Shown here one piece after another: positions 6,986-9,939 of a stretch of DNA of 9,939 nucleotides. The position numbers were made by a program, and so were the translations under genes. Position 1 is the stretch's first letter; every line of letters begins with the position of its first letter. The stretch spans positions 1 through 9,939 of the forward strand of contig CAMLRX010000161.1 of the NCBI GenBank assembly GCA_946482545.1, in the 5' to 3' direction. The notes beneath the pieces were generated by a model. That model was not told the DNA's origin. It was given only the letters and a program-made list of their open reading frames with translations, and made no database searches. The DNA is from an uncultured Flavihumibacter sp. Its GTDB lineage: Bacteria; Bacteroidota; Bacteroidia; Chitinophagales; Chitinophagaceae.

Positions 6986-7657
6986 ATGGGCATCAATCTC
7001 GTTCAATACAGGCATCTTCTTCAAACGCTTCCTCAGGATGTTACGCTGGTGGCGGTTTCCAAGCTGAAACCCGCTTCCGATATTCTTGCCCTTTACAATG
7101 AAGGCCACCGCGATTTTGGGGAAAATTATGTACAGGAACTGACGGATAAACAGGGTCAGTTACCTAAAGATATCAACTGGCATTTTATAGGACATCTGCA
7201 ATCCAATAAAGCAAAATATATAGCGCCATTTGTAAGCCTGATCCACGGTGTGGACAGTTTGAAATTGCTGGCGGAAGTAAATAAGCAGGCCATCAAAGTT
7301 AAAAGAATCATTCCCGTATTATTGCAGGTGCATATTGCGAAGGAAGAAACCAAATTCGGACTGGATGCGGCGGAACTGGAGCAATTGATGCACGAAGTGC
7401 AGCGGCAGCCGGAAACATGGACGGGCATCCGGCTTTCCGGTTTAATGGGCATGGCTTCTTTTACGGAAGATACCGGCCAGGTGAAAACGGAGTTCGATAC
7501 ACTGGCTGCGCTCTTCGAAAAATACAGGTCCATTCAAACTGATAGCATCTCATTCCGTCACCTTTCTATGGGGATGAGCTATGATTATGAACTGGCCATT
7601 TCCTGCGGCAGCAATATGATACGAATAGGTAGTATGTTATTCGGCGTCAGGAGTTGA
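6986..7657 (+). CDS. YggS/PLPHP family pyridoxal phosphate-binding protein
   Basis: This 223-residue protein, close to the usual 225-235, belongs to the PLP homeostasis family (COG0325, E. coli YggS). It binds PLP and buffers the cofactor and amino acid pools, with no known catalysis. Lys26 in VAVSKLKP is the PLP lysine. FGENYVQEL (44-52), WHFIGHLQSNK (65-75), the SGLMGMA segment, LSMGMSYDYELAI (193-205) and the phosphate-binding GSNMIRIGSMLFG (208-220) follow the family order. The residue after the lysine is Leu where Thr is more usual. The ATG at 6986 is preferred over a TTG two codons upstream. A weak -7-like TATCTTTA lies at 6903-6910. It ends 5 bp from the stop codon of the opposing mutase gene. 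Confidence 0.93.
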   Translation: MGINLVQYRHLLQTLPQDVTLVAVSKLKPASDILALYNEGHRDFGENYVQELTDKQGQLPKDINWHFIGHLQSNKAKYIAPFVSLIHGVDSLKLLAEVNKQAIKVKRIIPVLLQVHIAKEETKFGLDAAELEQLMHEVQRQPETWTGIRLSGLMGMASFTEDTGQVKTEFDTLAALFEKYRSIQTDSISFRHLSMGMSYDYELAISCGSNMIRIGSMLFGVRS

Positions 7658-7662
7658 TGCCA

Positions 7663-9222
7663 TCAGCGGTATTCCCCGAAAACTTCCCGCAGCACACCGG
7701 CGATCTCACCCAGGGTGCAATGTGCTTCAACCGCAGCAATAACCAGTGGCATCAGGTTGCTGCCGTTGGTGGCCGCTGAGCGTATAGCTTCCAGGCAATC
7801 CGTGGCAGTTTGCTTATTTCTTTTTTCTTTTAGCGTTGCTATTCTTTCTGATTGAACGGTTCGGATCGTTTCATCAATTTTCATGACCGGGATAGCGGCT
7901 TCATCTTCCAACCGGAACTTGTTCATGCCCACAATCACCTGTTCCCCGCTTTCAATTCTTTTCTGGTATTCGTAAGCACTGGCGGCGATTTCCTGTTGCA
8001 TGAACCCGTCTTCAATACCTTTCACACTTCCGCCCATTTTATCTATGATAGCCATCAGTTCAAGCGCCTTTTGTTCAATGGCATCGGTCATGGCTTCCAC
8101 ATAATAACTGCCTGCCAGCGGATCGGCGGTATCGGCAGCACCACTTTCGTAGGCCACGATCTGCTGGCTGCGGAGGGCGATGCGCGCAGCTTCTTCAGTG
8201 GGCAGACTCAACGCTTCATCGTAACCGTTCGTGTGTAAACTTTGGGTGCCGCCCAATACAGCCGCCAGGGTTTGAATAGTGACCCTGCTGATGTTGTTCA
8301 GCGGTTGCTGCGCCGTAAGGGTGCTGCCACCCGTTTGTGTGTGGAAACGCAGCATCATGGCTTTTTCGTCGGTAGCGCCCAACTGCTTCATCATATTGGC
8401 CCATATTCTCCTCGCGGCCCTGAACTTGGCCACTTCTTCCAGCATATTGTTGTGCGCGTTGAAAAAGAATGAAAGTCTTTTTCCGAAAACATTGATGTCA
8501 AGTCCTTTTTCCAGTGCGGATTGCACATAAGCCTTACCGTTACTCAGGGTGAAAGCGATCTCCTGTACCGCTGTACTGCCTGCTTCGCGGATATGGTACC
8601 CTGAAATGGAGATGGTGTTCCATTTCGGCAGTTCTTTACTGCACCACTCAAATATATCGGTGATGATGCGCATAGATGGCCGTGGTGGATAGATGTACGT
8701 TCCTCTTGCCACGTATTCTTTCAGAATATCGTTCTGGATCGTGCCGGTGAGTTTGGAAAGATCGGCGCCCTGTTGTTTGGCCAGCGCCACGTACATGGCC
8801 AGCAGGATGAAGCCCGTGGCGTTGATGGTCATGGAAGTGGAAACGTCTTCCAGTTTAATGTTGTGGAACAACCGCTCCATATCTTCCAGCGAATCGATGG
8901 CCACACCTACTTTCCCCACTTCTCCTTCCGAAAGCGGGTGATCGCTGTCGTAACCGATCTGGGTGGGGAGGTCGAACGCCACGCTCAGGCCCATTACACC
9001 TTGTGAAAGCAGGTAGTGGTACCGTTTGTTGCTTTCTTCCGCGGTTGAAAAGCCGGCATACTGGCGCATGGTCCAGAGGCGGCCACGGTACATATCGGGT
9101 TGGATACCCCTCGTATAGGGGAATTCACCCGGTGCGGGCGGAGGTATGGATGGAAGGTCGTTGGATGTATAAATGGTTCTTACCTCGATCCCTGAAGAGG
9201 TTTCAAGCGGTGTATTTTTCAT
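7663..9222 (-). CDS. Methylmalonyl-CoA mutase catalytic subunit without B12-binding domain
   Basis: This 519-residue protein holds only the substrate-binding TIM-barrel part of acyl-CoA mutases; full-length MCM is about 700. The C-terminal cobalamin domain with DxHxxG is absent and the protein ends naturally, so it belongs to the split type that needs a separate small B12 subunit. Against Propionibacterium MutB with a constant offset of 34, Tyr55 (in RQYAGFS) equals Tyr89, Arg173 (in ARGTYIYPP) equals Arg207 and His210 (in GYH) equals His244. The first two are the methylmalonyl-CoA selecting residues, whereas isobutyryl-CoA mutase has Phe and Gln, so succinyl/methylmalonyl-CoA interconversion is likely. 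It lies 26 bp after the membrane protein gene, probably in one operon. Confidence 0.92.
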   Translation of the reverse strand: MKNTPLETSSGIEVRTIYTSNDLPSIPPPAPGEFPYTRGIQPDMYRGRLWTMRQYAGFSTAEESNKRYHYLLSQGVMGLSVAFDLPTQIGYDSDHPLSEGEVGKVGVAIDSLEDMERLFHNIKLEDVSTSMTINATGFILLAMYVALAKQQGADLSKLTGTIQNDILKEYVARGTYIYPPRPSMRIITDIFEWCSKELPKWNTISISGYHIREAGSTAVQEIAFTLSNGKAYVQSALEKGLDINVFGKRLSFFFNAHNNMLEEVAKFRAARRIWANMMKQLGATDEKAMMLRFHTQTGGSTLTAQQPLNNISRVTIQTLAAVLGGTQSLHTNGYDEALSLPTEEAARIALRSQQIVAYESGAADTADPLAGSYYVEAMTDAIEQKALELMAIIDKMGGSVKGIEDGFMQQEIAASAYEYQKRIESGEQVIVGMNKFRLEDEAAIPVMKIDETIRTVQSERIATLKEKRNKQTATDCLEAIRSAATNGSNLMPLVIAAVEAHCTLGEIAGVLREVFGEYR

Positions 9223-9248
9223 TTGGCAGGCAGTTTAGGTAAAATAGA

Positions 9249-9782
9249 TTACATCAGTTTCTTGGCTTCAAAACTGAGCGCTTCGGCAACAACATTGTGC
9301 AGGGACGCACCAGGCGTATTCGCCAGCAATTCCAGTAAATGGCGGTTGAGTTCCTGGGCGGAAGCCTCCGCTGACATAAAGCCCGCCACTTTGTTGATGA
9401 TCATGATGTTCTGCTCTTTAAAGCTGGAGAGCGCATGCCATGCTTCAGGGCTCACATAAATCTGCTGGGTGATATTGTGGTCGTACTCCTGGCGGATGGT
9501 ATGCACAAGTATCTGCTGCATTTCGGCCGCGGAAATATCGGCCCTGCCCACACGTTGTATCAGGTTGGGAAGCGCAATACGTTCGGCCAGTAAAATCAAT
9601 CTTTCATAAGCCTGAAGGCGCAGCGGAAGTACCTGGTATGGTTCCTGTTGCGGAGCAGGTGGCTGTGCCGCTTTTCTGCGTTCTTTCCAGAAAAGATAAG
9701 CAAGTATTCCACTGAGGAGTGCGGCGACCGCAACCGCCCAAAGCATGGCCTGATCTGAGATATACAGCAATGTAACTGTCAT
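9249..9782 (-). CDS. Small single-pass membrane protein of unknown function, upstream of the mutase
   Basis: Starting at the ATG complementary to 9780-9782, this is a 177-residue protein. One hydrophobic helix at about 13-32 (LWAVAVAALLSGILAYLF) is followed by a basic KERRK patch, a short Pro/Gln-rich linker (39-48), and a cytoplasmic, largely helical domain. That domain contains LQAYERLILLAERIALPNLI (56-75) and a conserved-looking QEYDHNITQQIYVSPEAW region. I recall similar Bacteroidota proteins filed as an uncharacterised family (possibly DUF7935), but this is memory rather than a search. The N-in, C-in/out orientation is inferred from the positive patch. A longer frame from 9857 runs through the promoter region and is rejected. 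The 26-bp gap suggests co-transcription with the mutase. Function is unknown. Confidence 0.75.
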   Translation of the reverse strand: MTVTLLYISDQAMLWAVAVAALLSGILAYLFWKERRKAAQPPAPQQEPYQVLPLRLQAYERLILLAERIALPNLIQRVGRADISAAEMQQILVHTIRQEYDHNITQQIYVSPEAWHALSSFKEQNIMIINKVAGFMSAEASAQELNRHLLELLANTPGASLHNVVAEALSFEAKKLM

Positions 9783-9802
9783 GTTAATGTCCGTTCTTTT
9801 TT

Positions 9803-9810
9803 CAAAAATA
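9803..9810 (-). promoter_or_regulatory. Putative promoter -7 box of the membrane protein-mutase operon
   Basis: On the minus strand TATTTTTG (9810-9803) matches TAnnTTTG and ends 20 nt before the ATG at 9782. No clear TTTG -33 element is seen. It supports 9782 as the start. Confidence 0.5.
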
Positions 9811-9840
9811 AGGGAAAGTAAGCACGCTTTATTTTTGTTG

Positions 9841-9848
9841 TATATTTG
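9841..9848 (+). promoter_or_regulatory. Putative promoter -7 box of the IscA-like gene
   Basis: TATATTTG is an exact TAnnTTTG match ending 17 nt before the ATG at 9866. No clear -33 TTTG lies at the standard distance, which could mean an activator or another element is used. The box is overlapped by a dyad at 9842-9861. Confidence 0.55.
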
Positions 9849-9861
9849 TACAAACAAATAT
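9842..9861. repeat. Dyad overlapping the IscA-like promoter, candidate operator
   Basis: Perfect 8-bp arms ATATTTGT (9842-9849) and ACAAATAT (9854-9861) flank a 4-bp spacer. The left arm lies on the -7 box and the dyad ends 4 bp before the start codon. A second, overlapping 10-bp palindrome TTTGTACAAA sits at 9845-9854. The position is ideal for a repressor; the binding factor is unknown. Confidence 0.5.
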
Positions 9862-9865
9862 CAGA

Positions 9866-9939
9866 ATGGAAGCAATGGTATCAATACCCGTAAGCCTTAC
9901 GGCCAATGCGGTAGAAGAAATAAAAAGACTGATGAACGA
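9866..9939 (+). CDS. HesB/IscA-type Fe-S cluster assembly protein, 3' end outside the window
   Basis: Only the first 24 codons are present and the frame is open at the right edge. The peptide MEAMVSIPVSLTANAVEEIKRLMN resembles the start of A-type carriers: a short strand, then the S/T-x-x-A-x-x-x-I-x-x-L/M helix. In this family the helix precedes the conserved cysteines, which here would lie beyond the edge. A-type proteins carry and deliver Fe-S clusters to apo-enzymes. A short leader with a promoter box 17 nt upstream supports the start. Met4 is an alternative start. The call rests on a short segment, so another small protein with a similar N-terminus remains possible. Confidence 0.6.
   Translation, partial: MEAMVSIPVSLTANAVEEIKRLMN

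Noticed and set aside
9783..9857. N-terminal extension of the membrane protein by 25 residues
   Set aside because: The extra codons cover the promoter box at 9803-9810 and the divergent control region; the ATG at 9782 places the membrane helix near the N-terminus as expected.
1..9939. CRISPR array, insertion sequence, tRNA or prophage remnants
   Set aside because: No regularly spaced repeats, transposase or integrase motifs, flanking direct repeats or cloverleaf-like segments were seen; gaps between genes are all under 170 bp.

Overview
The window looks like a chromosomal segment from a member of the Bacteroidota, most plausibly a Chitinophagaceae-like relative. Three things point there. Most transcription units start just after a TAnnTTTG box, the -7 element of the Bacteroidota primary sigma factor. 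Start codons lack Shine-Dalgarno sequences. The gene content (DUF4394 surface-type protein, BshB1, COG3239 desaturase, a mutase catalytic subunit without its B12 domain, HesB/IscA) is usual for that phylum. The species cannot be fixed from the sequence alone.

Layout, left to right. A tandem-repeat DUF4394 protein (+) enters from the left edge without its N-terminus and converges on lpdA (-), with a strong bidirectional terminator between them. lpdA is divergent from bshB1 (+, bacillithiol synthesis), and their promoters are packed into about 50 bp. A front-end-type fatty acid desaturase (+) follows and ends at a good terminator. Next is a two-gene toxin-antitoxin module (+) with its own well-formed promoter, then an acyl-CoA dehydrogenase (+) and a YggS/PLPHP-type PLP-binding protein (+). 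The latter meets, tail to tail with 5 bp between stop codons, the catalytic subunit of a methylmalonyl-CoA mutase (-). Upstream of the mutase, in the same probable operon, is a small single-pass membrane protein of unknown function (-). At the right edge the first 24 codons of a HesB/IscA-type Fe-S assembly protein (+) leave the window, divergent from that operon.

Taken together this is mostly core metabolism. Acyl-CoA dehydrogenase, methylmalonyl-CoA mutase and dihydrolipoyl dehydrogenase belong to acyl-CoA and 2-oxo-acid catabolism. BshB1, IscA and YggS are thiol, Fe-S and PLP housekeeping functions, and the desaturase adjusts membrane lipids. The only clearly accessory element is the toxin-antitoxin pair. 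No gap between genes exceeds 300 bp. I found no tRNA, rRNA, CRISPR array, insertion sequence or prophage gene, and no convincing wholly new multi-gene system. The best leads are regulatory dyads on promoters or start codons, the mutase with its undescribed membrane partner, and the internally duplicated DUF4394 protein.
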